A stretch of 6,068 bases of DNA from an uncultured Porphyromonas sp. (lineage in GTDB: Bacteria; Bacteroidota; Bacteroidia; Bacteroidales; Porphyromonadaceae): contig NZ_CAKRLH010000095.1 in assembly GCF_934359325.1 (NCBI RefSeq), forward strand, positions 1 to 6,068. The letters run 5' to 3'. The number at the start of each line of letters is the position of its first letter. Within the stretch, counting starts at the first letter, position 1. Under the pieces are notes generated by a model. That model ran no database searches, was not told the origin of the DNA, and saw nothing but the letters and a program-made list of their open reading frames with translations. Positions 5,355 to 6,068 of this stretch are shown in pieces. The translations under genes were made by a program, and so were the position numbers.

Positions 5355-6068
5355 TTACGGGCGGAGGGCAAAGCCAAGGGCTGAGAGGATCTGTCCCTCC
5401 TCGGGACGATAGTTGGTGACCACGTAGGCTTTTGGTTCGCGCGGGAAGCGGTACCCGCTCCGCATCGCCTCGAAGTCGGTGTCGTACCTCCGGCGAAAGT
5501 CTTCATCCACCTTCTTGGGATCAAAAGTACGGAGCATAGCCCCCCAAATGCGCTTCCCCTCCTCGAAGTCATTGAGGTCAATGAGGGGATTTGCCGGCTC
5601 CTCGGGGCGGATCTCGTCGATACGGTTCGAGGTGAGGCCAAAGAAGCGGAGCCCCCAGAGGAGACAGGTGCGGGCGCCATTTGCCTTGCCGTCCGCACTG
5701 AAGCCGGCGATGTGCGGCGTCGCCTGCCAGGCCGCCTCCACCAGCTCCGGCGAGGGATGAGGCTCCCCCTCCCAGCAGTCGATGATGACATTGGAGAGCC
5801 GGCGATCCCGCAGCCCCATCAGGAGAGCGGAGGTATCTGTGACCGCTCCGCGACAGGCGTTGATCAGGACCGGCATCCGCCTAAGGCTCTTGATAAAAGC
5901 ACTGTCTACCAAGTGGTACGTGGGGTAGTCGCCATCGTAGGTGAGCGGAACGTGCAGGTCGATGTAGTCGCACTCCTCGGCGAGCGTCTGGAGGGAGACA
6001 AACTTCCCCCTACCCTCCTCATCGGCTCGCGGGGGATCATTGAGCAGCACCTCCATACCGAGTACCTT
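5355..6068 (-). CDS. pdxB: Erythronate-4-phosphate dehydrogenase, C-terminal 237 residues (5' end beyond the window)
   Basis: The frame is open to the right edge; family members have about 350-380 residues, so roughly the first 120-140 are missing. In the family, PdxB oxidises 4-phospho-D-erythronate to 2-oxo-3-hydroxy-4-phosphobutanoate with NAD, the second step of the DXP-dependent pyridoxal phosphate pathway, in the cytosol. Numbering from the first visible codon, the NAD-domain strand DYIDLHVPLT is at 34-43, INACRGAVTDTSALL (69-83) carries the catalytic Arg73, IDCWEGEP (96-103) carries the acidic catalytic element, and TPHIAGFSADGKANGA (117-132) holds the catalytic His119. The SADGKANG wording after the His, and a C-terminal tail ending in a dimerisation-type segment (FEAMRSGYRFPREPKAY), point to PdxB instead of SerA or another 2-hydroxyacid dehydrogenase. 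No clear terminator follows the stop; the next minus-strand structures are the inverted-repeat segment and palindrome cluster. Confidence 0.93.
   Translation of the reverse strand, partial: KVLGMEVLLNDPPRADEEGRGKFVSLQTLAEECDYIDLHVPLTYDGDYPTYHLVDSAFIKSLRRMPVLINACRGAVTDTSALLMGLRDRRLSNVIIDCWEGEPHPSPELVEAAWQATPHIAGFSADGKANGARTCLLWGLRFFGLTSNRIDEIRPEEPANPLIDLNDFEEGKRIWGAMLRTFDPKKVDEDFRRRYDTDFEAMRSGYRFPREPKAYVVTNYRPEEGQILSALGFALRP

Noticed and set aside
4924..5412. A 162-codon plus-strand frame through the gap, starting MRRQADEWSLL
   Set aside because: It crosses one arm of the inverted repeat, continues into the antisense strand of pdxB, is rich in Ser, Arg and Cys in no ordered pattern, and shows no domain, signal peptide or nearby promoter. 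Conservation in other genomes would reopen the question.

Overview
The window looks like chromosomal DNA of a Bacteroidota bacterium, most probably a Porphyromonas or a close relative. Reasons: the gene pair uppS-bamA, PdxB and UppS sequences with Bacteroidales-type variants, lipoproteins with short cysteine lipoboxes, start codons with little or no Shine-Dalgarno sequence, and -7 promoter boxes of the Bacteroidota form TAnnTTTG. The coding regions are fairly GC-rich with G/C-ending codons, which leaves long open frames on the opposite strand that are only shadows. The genus is an inference.

Layout: all four complete or partial protein genes with recognisable features, plus one barrel-like protein gene, lie on the minus strand. 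Reading in their direction of transcription (right to left): (1) the last two thirds of pdxB, erythronate-4-phosphate dehydrogenase of vitamin B6 synthesis, cut by the right edge and ending at 5355; (2) a gene-free stretch of about 870 bases (4481-5354) holding a plus-strand promoter-like sequence, a 255-base segment closed by a 19-base inverted repeat, a palindromic cluster of three copies of an 18-base unit, and an AT-rich spacer with the next gene's promoter; (3) a lone gene for a small lipoprotein or outer membrane protein (3752-4480) with its own promoter and a clear intrinsic terminator; (4) a promoter followed by a tight three-gene group: a 466-residue propeller-like lipoprotein (2080-3480), uppS (1294-2070) and bamA (1-1241, cut by the left edge after its fourth POTRA domain).

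How it fits together: the three-gene group is an envelope-biogenesis unit. UppS makes the C55 lipid carrier for peptidoglycan and surface glycans, BamA inserts outer membrane barrels, and the lipoprotein ahead of them (9 bases from uppS) is probably envelope-located and may serve the same process. The separate 242-residue gene is probably also an envelope protein. The most unusual part is 4797-5121: no convincing protein, a near-perfect palindrome built of a repeated 18-base unit, and next to it a long inverted repeat whose single mismatch becomes a G-U pair only in minus-strand RNA. It may be a structured RNA, a pdxB 3' element or a small dispersed repeat; the sequence alone does not decide between these.
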